A model generated the notes under the pieces. The model was not told where the DNA came from. It did not search any database and worked only from the letters and a program-made list of their open reading frames with translations. Positions 51,701 to 63,536 of a DNA stretch of 64,000 nt are shown here, piece after piece (the first letter of the stretch is position 1; every line of letters starts with the position of its first letter). The stretch is from Anopheles merus (lineage: Eukaryota > Arthropoda > Insecta > Diptera > Culicidae). The DNA lies in the NCBI RefSeq assembly GCF_017562075.2, contig NC_054082.1, forward strand, positions 15,473,286 to 15,537,285, written 5' to 3'. Made by a program: the position numbers and the translations under genes.

Positions 51701-53684
51701 GCGCAGAATCCCAAAGAAAACGGGAACGGCCGTTTGGTGTGGAGTTTTCCGCTTTTTGGGGGGATCCGCCCCAGTACACACACTAACGGAAAAAGTGTGA
51801 GGGGACTATTACCGAAAATTAATATTTGAATTATTTATCACAACCACACGGTCCGCGAATCGCCAGGAAGGGCAAGAGATTCCAGATTTTGCCAATACGA
51901 ACTGGCACATTTCTTAGCGTAGAAAGAAGGCCGGAAGTTGGGCGGAGTGGAGATGCCATTGTGGCCAGTTTCGGGGAATGTTCCAAACATTTTGGAGCGA
52001 TTTTTCTCCAGCTGTGCACAACAGTTGGCATCCGTTGGTCCATTAAACGATAATCGTCGGGCGTTTGGGAGGGGTTTTGTTTGTTTTCCTCTGCAGCCTG
52101 GTTTGCTGCTTTGAGAGAGGGTGGCAGCGGTAGTAGAGTCAATGGAGCTCGCTCTTTAATGATGATTTGATTTGAACAATTTCCCCGCTTCAATGAAGAA
52201 AATGAAGATAAATGAACATGGTCATGGACCATGGTCATACTATTTCAAATTCTTGGTGAAATTTTTACTCGAAAACAATGGATTTTTACACTGCAATCCT
52301 TTCCACTTGTATCCCCTTGCAATCATTATTTAATGCTTTTTTTTAAATCGATAAAAGCCCGCTTCTCCGCTTAGGAATGCTCCAGGTGAGTTACAAAATT
52401 CGATGAAAATCTTCCAATACCTTCCGAAGCTTTTACGGAGCAAAGAGAAAATAAATCCTCACACCAAAAAGCCCTCCTTCTTCCGCACGCAAGAAAAAAC
52501 CAAACTAAATAGCATCCATGAAGCTGTTTATCATTGGAAGAAGCTAATAAAATTGGCGACCTTTCCGGAAGGACAATCCCCCTGTGGCATTCTTCCTTCC
52601 TAACTTCTACCACGAAAAAGGAAACAAATGCACCAACCATAAAGGAAAAGCTCCAAAGCACCGGCAGGAGCTACCCTTGCTACGGCGAGAAAATGTGCTA
52701 CGTGTTTTTCTTTCCAAATTTTTAGTCCTTTTCTCGATCGCTGTAAAAAACCAAACCATCACTCTCCTCTTGCAAGGCACGATGACGGTACCGGAAGGGA
52801 GGATCTGTCTGGGGTCAGGAAGGTGTGTACACAGAGCGTTCGCAAAGCCGGCAAATGGGCGACCGGAAAAGCGGTGGCAAACTGTTGGTGCAGAATTTTA
52901 ATTACTTCGTATCGCGCCGTATTTTGGCCGGAAATGCCAGGGAAAAGGTCGCGATCGGTCGCGCGCGCACACACACACACAAAGACAGCAGTGCAGTGCG
53001 GGTCGAAGAAAAGGCAAAATTGAAGATAAAACATTGCAAAACCAAAACGTTGTCACTCTCCCTTCCTCCCTTTCCATTCTGCTTCCTTGCGCGCCGCTCC
53101 ATTGTGTGTGTGTGTGTGTTTTTTTTTTGGAGTAAATGCTAACGGCGGAAACCCGAACCCCGAGCTGGGTATCCCTTATCCTTAATTTTAGCAGCCAAAG
53201 AACGCTAATGAACCATTTAGTGGGTACCTTTTCGTCAGGTGCAGGTTGAGAGAGGGGGGGAGGGGGCCGAAAACAATTTGACAAATAAGTAGCACAATGG
53301 GGGGTGGTGTGCTGCTCCACACTTCCACGTCGGCACCACCGGAATGAGAAAAGCGAAAAGGAAGGTTGCACTTTTCCGTCGCCTTTTAAATCACACACAA
53401 ATAATCGCTTCAGAATGGCGTCATGCTAACGTTGAATTTAATTTTCTTCTAACTAGAAAAACACACACAACCACCATACGCCAGCACAAAGTGGCTCATA
53501 GACGACACCTGCACAAGTGAGAAGCGTCATAAGCTGTGCTGTGCTGTAGGCGGTGAACTTAAGTTTTTGTTTCCCCCCTGATGCTGCTGGATTAAGACAC
53601 GCGCGTTCGAGCGATTAGAACATGTAAACCAATACTCCAAATAGCGCAGCACACAGCCAACACACGTAAAGTGCCTATTGGGTT
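48710..53684. other. Non-coding stretch
   Basis: No supported gene. It includes C runs near 49847-49859 and 49945, (TG)n near 50774 and 53103, and a short ATGGTCAT direct/inverted cluster near 52213-52238. Several ORFs of 100-192 codons have no support. Confidence 0.5.
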
Positions 53685-53852
53685 TTATATTCGATTTCCA
53701 ATAGCACTTCCGCTCGCTCCACCACCCGAAGAGGAGCTGGCAGCGTTAAACTTAAGCCGCAGTCGTTCTAAGGATTCGTAATCCTTCACAATCGGCTCTA
53801 CGGCGGAATTAGCTTTTCCTAGTGTGTATTCCGTTGCTGTATGCTGTGCGCA
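53685..53852 (-). CDS. Exon 2 of a small nested gene, unknown product
   Basis: The acceptor is good: pyrimidine-rich tract ending CTGCTCCACAG (AG at 53854-53853). The exon has 55 codons and a TAA stop. The peptide starts CAQHTATEYTLGKANSAVEP, continues IVKDYESLERLRLKF (likely helical), and ends with Ser/Gly-rich sequence and AIGNRI. The frame is phase 0 and joins exon 1 (54006-53911) across a 58-nt intron, a normal size for short insect introns. Family not recognised. No AATAAA is seen just downstream. Confidence 0.5.
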   Translation of the reverse strand, partial: CAQHTATEYTLGKANSAVEPIVKDYESLERLRLKFNAASSSSGGGASGSAIGNRI

Positions 53853-53910
53853 CTGTGGAGCAGAACAGTCGCCGCAAGAACAAGGCAAGAACATAGTGAC
53901 AAGCGATTAC

Positions 53911-54006
53911 CTTATGGTTGAATAATCGTGCGGTCATTCTATATGAGCCTACTTCACAGCTAACCGAGAGAACCGACAGCAGCACACACAACAAAAAAAG
54001 AACCAT
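53911..54006 (-). CDS. Exon 1 of the small nested gene, possible signal peptide
   Basis: The ATG at 54006 opens MVLFLLCVLLSVLSVSC, a plausible secretory signal, followed by EVGSYRMTARLFNHK and a CATAAG/GTAATC donor at 53911. With exon 2 this gives an 87-aa protein. A second in-frame Met (MTARLFNHK) could be the real start of a 64-aa cytosolic form. The hydrophobic part is encoded by a pyrimidine-rich stretch ending GGTTAG, which itself looks like a strong acceptor. So the true 5' exon may lie upstream (54192-54127, opening MTELVEAKERFSRAS). Both readings keep the same downstream frame. Confidence 0.42.
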
Positions 54007-54235
54007 AAATCATCGTAACTTAATTCCACTCGTACTGTTTGGCAGCTCATTTGTGTGCGATGTACGTGTGCGTTGGAGGGGTTTTTTGTGTGTGTGTGTG
54101 TTTGCTTCCATTCCAAGAAAACATGTTTAGTGATTAGGACACACCACGGACGCTCTCGAAAAGCGTTCCTTTGCTTCGACAAGTTCCGTCATTCTAATCA
54201 TCACTTAAGGCGTTGACAGTTTAAACCAAAAAAAC

Positions 54236-54294
<59 letters not shown>

Positions 54295-56210
54295 AACCTC
54301 TCTATGAACGCCTAAACGCGCGAGTGTGGAAGAAATCAAGTACCAGAATGGCCCTTGGAAAGCAGACAATGACCGCACACACGGCTGGAACGGAGAAGTA
54401 AGGGAACTGATGATAAGCCTGTAAATAAGCAGCATTACATAAACACCGTCGCTGGCTCGAACGCCAACCCCTCGGTAAAGGGATTAACAAATCATCGGTT
54501 CCATGACGTGCGACGGGAGTGAAGGAGGGCCCGGCCAAGAAAAACAAAAATCGATTTAGAAACAATCGACCTCTCGGTTGGTGGTTTTGGCAAAGGCCCA
54601 AGAGAGAGAGAGAAGGAAAAAAATCGATTTATGTTACAATTATAGGACATAAAGTTGCAGCCAAGAACGAAGGGTTTTTGTTTTTAATCGTTTGCCGTAC
54701 TTTTTCTTCCCTGCCTTCCACCGTGGCAGCACCACTGAGGGCAAACGTAAGAAGGACATTGGAAAGCAAAGGGTAGCAAAGAAGATGTAAAACAACAAAA
54801 AAAGTAATCCCTTTTATTCTTTGTTACTTTTAACACACGGGCAAAAGCAGCAAACCAAAGAGCAAACGCCGGGAAGTACCATATTGTTGGGAAGGAGGAG
54901 AGCAGTTTAGAAGAATTGTGAGAAGAGCTTCAAACAACATAAAAAAAAATAAAAACATTGAAAACAATCATAATCATCACACTCCATCCATCCTTCAACA
55001 GGGGGGGAAAGGGAAGGAAACAAGAGAGGAAAAAACAACGAGAAATATACTGCAAGCCATAAGATAATAAAAGTCTAACAAAGGCATGAAACCCCAAAAC
55101 GGGGAAAAACCCAGGAACCTCAGGAGAGAGGAGCACGCGAAGAGAGGATTTTGATCAAAAGGATAAAAGTAAGGATGTAACCAACTTGATTTATCAGCAA
55201 TACCGAATCAAATACATTTGGATGAGTTTTCAATTTCCCCAGTCCCCGGTCACACTTACCCTTTTGCTCTGGTGTGCAGCACAAGAGACCCTAAACAAAA
55301 GTCAGGGTCCCCAAAAAAAAAAAAAAATATATCAAATCGAGCGCTTTTTTCGGAGTTACACGCAGGGCTTGTTGAGTTGAAGTTGGTTCCTGGGAAAAAT
55401 CACTGACTGTTCCTGTTGCTCTCTACCTCTCCATTTCCCAAACAGGAGTAACTTCCCCCGGGTGTGTGTGTATGTGTGCGTGAGTAGCAAACCGCCGTGG
55501 TTCGCATTTTCAAACGGGGCCCGAGATTTAGGATCAATTTGGGTTGTGTTATGTTAGGATCAAAATCTTTTACCAGAACGTAACCCGCCGCGCCATTTGG
55601 TGCCGGTGGTTGGCACTGGAAACCCCTCCCCCCATCCCCCCCACCGACGAAAACAACGATTTTGCGCAGGCTTTTCCGCCCGAAAACATGGTTTTGTCGG
55701 GGTACGTTCGGTGCGGGTATTGTTTGGCAACATGCTCCGGTTCCCACACCGGTGCCGACACGGACCTATGACTTTTACATTTTGCATACTGATTTGCGTG
55801 CATCAAACCAACACACACACACACACACGGTTCTGGTCGAGTGTTATTGCTTTTTGATCGGATTTACCGCAGAACTGTGTGGAGAAGAGCGCACCGCGGA
55901 AACACATCAAACACGCGTCAATTTAATGGTTCCCGCCTGATGGCGGTGCGCTCTCCTTCTACCGTAGTGCGGCAGAGCACGAACCGAATACGAACAAATG
56001 CTGCTGATGGTGAAACTTTCATTCCTAAAAAGCTCATTTTCCGCTGAAGGTTGCTCTGCGGAAACATTAGAGCAGCCGGAAGATTGGGCTCATACTCTGT
56101 TCAACACGACACCGCCCGGCGCTCGGTGAAGCTCTGTTCACGTGTCGCACGGAACCAATTGCTCCGCTTTCAGGAATTCCGCAGCCAACACACACACACA
56201 CACACACAGG
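54007..56210. other. Non-coding stretch
   Basis: It holds the (AC)27 array at 54237-54290, an A-rich/purine-rich segment at 54600-55160, an A15 run near 55312 and (CA)n arrays near 55811 and 56189. A 22-codon mini-ORF at 54192-54127 (minus) may be an upstream exon of the nested gene. Confidence 0.5.
54237..54290. repeat. (AC)27 microsatellite
   Basis: Perfect AC run of 54 bases. Confidence 0.95.
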
Positions 56211-56419
56211 CTTCTTCTTCTTCTTTGGCGCAACAACCGCTGTCGGTCGAGGCCTGCCTTGTACCCACTAGTAAAGTGAGCTTGGCTTTCAGTGACTTAT
56301 TGTTACCATAGCAGGATAGTCAGTTCTGCGTATGGGAGCACGGTCTATTCGGGACTTGAACCCATGGCGGGCATGTTGTTAAAGTCGTACAAGTTGACGA
56401 CTGTACCACCAGACCGGCT
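56211..56419 (-). mobile_element. tRNA-derived SINE, SINE200-like
   Basis: Read on the minus strand it begins AGCCGGTCTGGTGGTACAG (A-box-like TGGTGGTACAG at 56411-56401). A perfect pol III B box GGTTCAAGTCC lies at 56362-56352. It ends in a (GAA)n tail, AAAGAAGAAGAAGAAG, instead of poly-A. Length is about 209 bp. A short repeat CACAGG lies on both sides (56205-56210 and 56420-56425), a possible target duplication. Head, body and GAA tail resemble the SINE200 family described in Anopheles gambiae; that is from memory and was not aligned. Confidence 0.8.
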
Positions 56420-56425
56420 CACAGG

Positions 56426-59400
56426 CAGGCGACTTTATATTAGATGTACATATTTCCTGACGTCAAACACAGCGACACGGTCCGAGAAGACACCGCAGCA
56501 CCTGAAGAGATTTGATGACACACCAGACAAGAAGGGTGCCGTCGTTTCACTCTCCGGTGCTTCGGAATGGAGAAGATAGCGCCTTATGCTTTTTCTGTGT
56601 GCGCCAACACCCAGGACACCCACCCACCTACCCGACCCGTGCTGGTTCACATCAACGAGCGAGAGTGGTGCATCGGGTTCTCCCGGTATGCATTTCCGTT
56701 TAGGTTGAGTGTATAGCATTACGGGCACCACCACATTGTCGTTCCCCCTCCCGGCACTGGTTTCGCTTTCACTGTTTTTAATTAAATTTAATTACTAACA
56801 TACAAGCAGCCCTCCTGCCCTGGGCTGTAGGGCTTTCCTGTATCCTTTCCTCTCTCAAAACCTCCAACCCATTCCATCCGTCCCTTCGCTGTGCTGCAAC
56901 TCGTAATGGTAATGCTTTCTAATTTAGCAGAAAAAAAGAGGACGCAAAACAGTGAACGAATGTTTGCACTGTGACGGACAAAGAGCAGAAGCGCTTTTCA
57001 ACGTGGAGTGCTTTTAGATCGCGCAAACAATCCTTTGGTTTCAATGTTCCGGGGTTTCCAAAAGGAGATGCAAACAAAGTGGAATGTGTGGCGACACCGA
57101 TGAGCAGCAGCTCGCCGGCTCTCTCTCTCTCTCTCTCTTCTGCTGTGAGTGTATAAATGTCATTGGGAAATGGATTACATTTTGTTAAATTAACGCAGCG
57201 TTAGATGCTTGTTATCCTAAATCCTGTATACTTTTCCTGCAACGCCAGACAAAACTGCAATCAAAGCTGCACAACCGATATGGTAGTTAAATTATCACGA
57301 AACGGTTCATTCTCTCCTCTCTCTCTCAATTTCTTTTGCTTCCTGAAGCTAAATCCGGCCAAATTCGAACTTTACCCAGTCAACCTTCGCTTCTCGCGCC
57401 GGGTGCACATTCCCAATCTCTCCCCTGGATGCAATTTCTTGCCCTTGTGGTTATAACACAGCCACTTTCCAAATTTGCACCCCTGCCCCGTGCTGCTGAC
57501 CACGAGAGCCTGGCGATCGCCTTTTCCCGCCCATTCCCTGGCTGGCTGAAGAGCAGCAAAAGGAACAAACCAAACACTGCCACTGTGCGCTCTGCTTAAT
57601 TTCAAATTTATTGCAGTTTTACTAGTTAGTTTTACTTTTAATTATTTTAACGGCGATGCTTTGCCGCTCCTTTTCTGCACACCCACGGTGCACGCTTGCT
57701 GATATGAGAAGGCGAACGGGAATGCACGAAGAGGGAATGCGGAACAAACATCCGACAGTGGGAGATGATGTTTTCGTTTTAATTTCTCCATTTGCCAGCG
57801 TTTTCTCCCTCCTTTTCGTTCATGTCATTCCTTCGGGCTAGTTAGTTTGCTGCACCAGTTTTCCCAGCTCCCTCTGTGTGTGTGCAACATTCCGACACTC
57901 GCAACCCTTTCGGGGGAGGGAAGTTGCGCGCTGCTGCCGGGCGCGGCTTGTCACAAAACACATTGAGAGTAAACACACAGTGTGTGTGTTTTTGTCCCGC
58001 CCGGTGTGTTTGTTGGCGTGATGGGAAACTTTGGCCAGTCCTTGCTGCCGGTGGAAATCAGCCCCCCGCCCTCGGAAGCTCGTGCATTCGCAGCGTCAAA
58101 CAAAAAGGAAAAAAGCGACCCCGCTCTGTGTGAGTTTGGAAGAAGCGGTTTTTTTTTTGTTGCCAAACAGCTACGCTGCTTCTTTTGGCATTTTCTATTT
58201 CCCCCCGGCAAGAAGTGCAGGAAGGAGCATAAAACTTGCTACCACTTTTCCCACTTTTCATGGTGCCGAAACAACAAAAAAAAACTCCCCAAAGCTTCCA
58301 AACAAGGAAGCTTCCTGCTCTACTTAACCATCTCCCATTCTTCATATATCATTTAGTAGGGGAAAGAAAAAATGCACAGCAGCAACAGCAGCAGTTTGTC
58401 TGTTAGTTTTGTTGATTTTTCATTATGCTTTGGGAAGGTACTAAACCCGCACGGTTTTAACGGGGAGCAGAAACAGCAGGAAAGATTGTTTGCCACTGGC
58501 CGGGAGGGGAGCGCGCTGCAGCGGGAGAAGAAAGCATGATGGGCCAATTTCGCAGATATTCGTGCAATTTTTCCGCAAAGAAGCTAATGCTAGCAATTTA
58601 GTGCATTCTGGGGGTGGAGGAACAGCTTTTCGTTTTCGCAACACACACACACTCACACATCCTTCCGGTTGCTACAATTACGTTACTTTTCACAAGCAGG
58701 ATGGTTGGTTTACGCTCACCACGCGCGGATGGCTTTTCTTACGCCGGTCCGATTTTGCGGGCGGAAGTTTTTCTTTCTGCCTCGTTTCTGTGCGCGAAAT
58801 GCACGCAAGTTTTCCAACTATCGTACAAAGTTTGTGGCTTTGCCTAAAAATGTTTAATGAAATAGCGTCGGCACCCCGGCCAAGAAGGAAAAGCAGCGCC
58901 CAAAATGAGTGTGTGAGTAGTGTGCGCGTGGAAAGTTCGGTTGCACTTGTTTTTTTCCCCCCTGTAGCCGACAAGCGCAACTTTGGCTAGGACTTACGCA
59001 ATACGGTTTCCTGCACATTGGCGTTTGCTGCTTGCTTGCTCTGTGTGCTGTGCAATGTGCTGTGCAGTGTGCTGAGCGCTTCACGACGATCAGATCGTGA
59101 AAATAATTCAACCGTAGAACGATAAATAACGTAACTCGCTCGAATTCCACACACAAAAAAAGCATCTTCCCATGAGCACATCCTTCATCTAGAAGACACC
59201 ACTGCTTCTCCAGTCCGGAGCAAGCGAGCTCAATGTGACGGGGCGTGAGCGCAACACGAACGGCTTCACAGATCGGGAACCCAATGGCGATGGCAATCAA
59301 GGAGGTCCAGACCAATCAAAGCCTCATCCCCGGTACGGCGTTTCCGTACGTCTGTCTTTTTCTCGCGCCCCAAAACAACCCCTTTTGGAGCAAAATTTGT

Positions 59401-59535
59401 CTGGCCGTTCCAGCCCACCTTCGCGGCAAGCGCCTTGGTGTGTGTTTTTTTTCTTCTTTTCGTTTTGCTTTTTCACCCTTTCGGCGAGGATCGTGATGAA
59501 GACATTTGCCCGTAACTCGCGTGACCCGATGCTAA
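56426..59535. other. Non-coding stretch
   Basis: No confident gene. It includes (CT)n near 57120 and 57315, and several T- or A-rich runs. A perfect GTAAGT donor on the minus strand at 58997 follows an open frame (SKQAANANVQETVL) without a convincing acceptor. Around 59.2-59.4 kb several frames on both strands are open, probably from high GC. Confidence 0.45.
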
Positions 59536-59565
59536 ATTACCGCAGAGGGGAGGCTAGTACTGGCG

Positions 59566-59784
59566 ATGGCGCTGCTGCCAACGGTGCCAAGATACGAAAA
59601 CGGTGGGATAAATGCCCGAACCGGCCCGACGCAAACGAGCAGCCAGGGGAACGACGACACGATCGTGATGAACCGCGCCGCAGATCACCCGAAGCATAGC
59701 GAGACACACTGGTGGCTGTTGTTGTGCGAGCGATCCTCAACAACGCTCTGCGACGTGAATTGTAACATAATCGATTTTTCATGA
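59566..59784 (+). CDS. Candidate small ORF or terminal exon (weak)
   Basis: 72 codons from ATG to TGA with strongly C/G-ending codons for most of its length: ALLPTVPRYENGGINARTGP, then NDDTIVMNRAADHPKHSE, ending CNIIDFS. An acceptor-like TTACCGCAG lies at about 59537-59545, in frame upstream. The opposite strand is also open here, and no promoter or poly-A signal is evident. Product unknown. Confidence 0.22.
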   Translation: MALLPTVPRYENGGINARTGPTQTSSQGNDDTIVMNRAADHPKHSETHWWLLLCERSSTTLCDVNCNIIDFS

Positions 59785-60644
59785 GTCGCTTGCGCAAAAA
59801 TAAAGTGCACCAGCCATCATACCTGACCCAGTGTGTGTGTGTGTGTCGGCACCTAGAGGCTGCGCGAGAATGGTTATTGCGATCACAATAGCGAAACGCT
59901 TGTTTTTTTTTTTATTTTATTTTCGGAGTGGTGATGGTGATCATGATCCTGACCTTAAAGGTAATCTTTAACCGGCAATCACCACCATATCACCCGACCG
60001 CGGCGCAAACCGATGAAAGCCACCAAAGAATGTTGTTGAACGCAAGAAACATTATATTTACGGACAGTTTTTTTTTCGGGCCGCGCTACAACACACTGCT
60101 GTTTCCTTCCTTGGAACATTGTCGGCGCGGCCCTTTCACTCGCCACTGGACGCGTGTGGCCGGGAAATGTGCCGATTTTTGGTCCGCTTCGGCGTAAACA
60201 AAACGTTCGCGATCGGTATAATATCTGACAGTTTGGTTACACGGTGTGCCAGCGAGAACGAACACACATCCGTCGGTTGTTACACATCCGTAGGTCGGAT
60301 ACGGGGTTAGTGCAATTGTTTACTTCACATGAGCGCCCGCTCGCGCTGGAATACTCGGGGGGGCGATGATCATCCGGATGGACACGTTTGGGGGTTTTGT
60401 GTTTTCTAGCGCGTTTCGTAGAAATATCATTCTACCGTCATAAGCACACACACACACACTTTGCCAGGGGTTGAAATGATTCTGAAGGGTTATTTTTAGC
60501 GGTAGCGATTGTTTATAGCACGCTTGGGGCCTACAAACATATGCCGTGCCGCGCTCGAGTGAGTTGGAACTTTGGAGCAGTGGTTTGTCACTCTTCTTCA
60601 GTTTCAGCATCAGTTCAATCGCTTCCAAATGACTAATCAAGCTG

Positions 60645-60647
<3 letters not shown>

Positions 60648-60719
<72 letters not shown>
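60648..60719. repeat. (GA)36 microsatellite
   Basis: Perfect GA run of about 72 bases, the longest GA array in the window. Confidence 0.95.
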
Positions 60720-60722
<3 letters not shown>

Positions 60723-63517
60723 AAAGAAGAAGGTGTCCTTTGCTTCATATCAAGAGGAACCAAAAACTCGCAACTGGACGCGAATTATCTCACAGATTAT
60801 ACGTTCGTCGCTTGCTGCATCCCGTGACAACGGATTGGCTGCTCCGACCGAAATTAGAAGCACAAGCCGCACTTTTTGCACGGCTTTTGATGATGATAAA
60901 CGTGCTGGGTGGTGTACGGGACGCAGTTAATTTTGCAGCTTTCCTCCAACCTTGACACAGCGAACGACGATGGTATGCTGTTCATCCTTCCACGCGAAAG
61001 AGTAGAGGTCACTATACGCGAGGTGGTGTGATTCTACGTTGCGTACTTTAAACATTTAGTTTTTATTTTTAAAACTGTTTTTTAATATCTCCACACCACC
61101 AGCAACAGAACGGCGAGCACCTGTGGCAATTCCACCCAGGAAATGTGTCACTCACACTCACACACACACACACTTGGGGAACTGGGCCGTCACTTCAGAA
61201 AGAGGTTTGCAAAGGGCGGCCAAGAGGACACACCTTGACTGTCCCGGGTAGTGTCTCTGTCTTTTCACACCGGATATAGTGTGATGTGTGAGTGGGGAAG
61301 GGAGAGGCATGGGGCTGATTTGATGGTGGAGAATAAAATTGCAATAAATTTTCTGAACTTTGCGATGGTGTTTTTTTTTTTTGTTTGTTTTGCTTTCCTT
61401 TTGGTTTCGTTTGTTCTCGTTTCTTTGCTAGGCGCGATTATTTCGCGTGTGGATTTCAAGCGGAGGACGTTACAGTTTTAAAATGAGCTAGACTAGAGAG
61501 CAAGAGAGAGAGAGAGTGCGAAAACAGACACAAAGCGACCGTTGCTCTTAAATGGCCGGTTAGATGTCGTGCTGAAACTCATGGGGAATTGCGAGAAAGT
61601 GCAAAACGGAAGTGAACTCTTTTTTCGGTTTCTCCCAACCGTTTAGTTGAAGCAAAATTCGACACCCGACAAGAGCGGAAGCAATATACCATCAACATGC
61701 TGTGGAAGCATAGTACAAAAAAAAGCAACATTCAAAACATAACCATATGACACACAAGCTTGTAGCCATGCTTAGAAAACGGAAATGAAGTACGAAAAAA
61801 AAAAAAAAAAGAAATGCGCATGTCAACCACAAACCGATTGGTGGAGAAAATCGGTCGTTTGAGTGTGCAAAAAACCAAAACATCTGCACGATCTGCATTG
61901 GGGTAAGGGGTGCAGCATTAAAACATGAAAAAACAACATAGAAATGTTGTGAATTCTCGACCAAGAAACTAAACGTGCTGTTGGGAGCCAAAACACGACG
62001 TAAGACGCCTGGCAACCCCCGGGAGAAGGGAAGGAACGTGTGATCATCTTTTCGCAGAAAACACACGCGCGACCATTCGCACAGCATAATAAGCATAATA
62101 ATCTCATTATCATAAATATGCTAATGCTGTTGGCTAGCAATGGCTAGAGCGGGACGGCCGATGGTGGGTTCGCAGAAGACGGGGACGCCATCATCATCGA
62201 CGGTCACACGGATGGGCGGGCTGATGCTGTTTGTGTGTGTGTGTCGCGCGCATTGGCCCCAGTCCAATCCAGCGCACAAAAATGGAACTGGAACCGTATG
62301 TGCCCCGGTCGAAGCGGGACAAGCCATTCCGCTCCTTAAGTGTTTTGTTCCCCACAAGCGTAATGTTCGTGTGGCCGTTAAACTACTGAGCATGTTTTGA
62401 ACGTTGCCGAAGCAGGAATCCCCCCACCAGGGGCATGTGGAATATTTGCAATGCTCCAGAGACCGTGGCTATTAATTTTGCTATATTTGCGGTGCGTTTC
62501 TTCTGCATGCAGTTCAAACACGGAAGCAGAAACACAACAACAAAAAAAAAAACCTCAACCGCAATTGAACACCACAATTGACACATTTAAAATGGGAAGT
62601 ATTGGGCAATCAGCAGGCAGGCAGCCGCAACTGATACAGTGCACTAATTTCATTAAAATATGCATCACCTTGCACCAGAGCACCGTCAGTGGAAGCTATC
62701 AGCGTCCGTCGGGCTGTTTGCACTACCGTGGGCAATATAATTCAAATAATTGCTTGGTCAAGTTTGTCACACGCGGACGGCGGGCTTCATGATTGAAATA
62801 TTGTCACGTTCCCGGGGAACCCAGCCCCGTTTCGCTTACGCGTGCCCTTTGCCTCTTTTGAAACTGGTTCATCACCCAGCATCCAGCCGCGAACGATAAT
62901 AACTAAAAAAATATATAATTCCGGCATTCAAAATGGAGCAAAATAAAATGCACTCCAGAAATAGCACAAGCCTCACAAGCCTCTGCGTCACAACGGTAAA
63001 GCATTTATATTCAAGGCTAGAGCGAATGGAGAGCAAAGCGGCGAGCTGTGTAAGCGGGCGTGGTAAGGCAAAGGAAGGGACACAAACCGAGACGACAATA
63101 ATAATTTGAACATCTTGTGGCAAAATTGAATTCCCTTACCGCACACAAACAAAGTACACACACACACACACAGCTTGTGACCCGATTGCGGGAATGTCAA
63201 ATTTGCATAAACAATTCGTGACCTAAGCCATTTTGCAGCCTCCGTCCTTGGTGCTCCCGTTTCGTCCAGAGCAAGGTTTCATCCTTCAAGCCATTTGGAA
63301 GGATGCTCCGTAGGAGGGGCCGGACGGGAAATAATAATTTGACCACAGCACACTAATAATTGTGTACGCCGGAAGCATGATAAGTAGCATGCGGCAGCAC
63401 TAAACAATTCAACGGAATTTCTTCATTTAATTTTTCTTTTACAATCAATTCAGTCGCAACCGTTTAAGGGCAACCGCCGTCAATAAAACATCACCGTTTG
63501 TTTGGGTGTGGATTATT

Positions 63518-63536
63518 CCCCCCCCCCCCCCCCCCC
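63518..63536. repeat. C19 homopolymer
   Basis: Uninterrupted C run on the plus strand; G-quadruplex/i-motif potential. Confidence 0.9.

Noticed and set aside
58854..59315. 153-codon minus-strand ORF with a hydrophobic start (SLIAIAIGFPI)
   Set aside because: Three frames on this strand are about equally open, codon bias is weak past the first 50 codons and no splice or start signal supports it.
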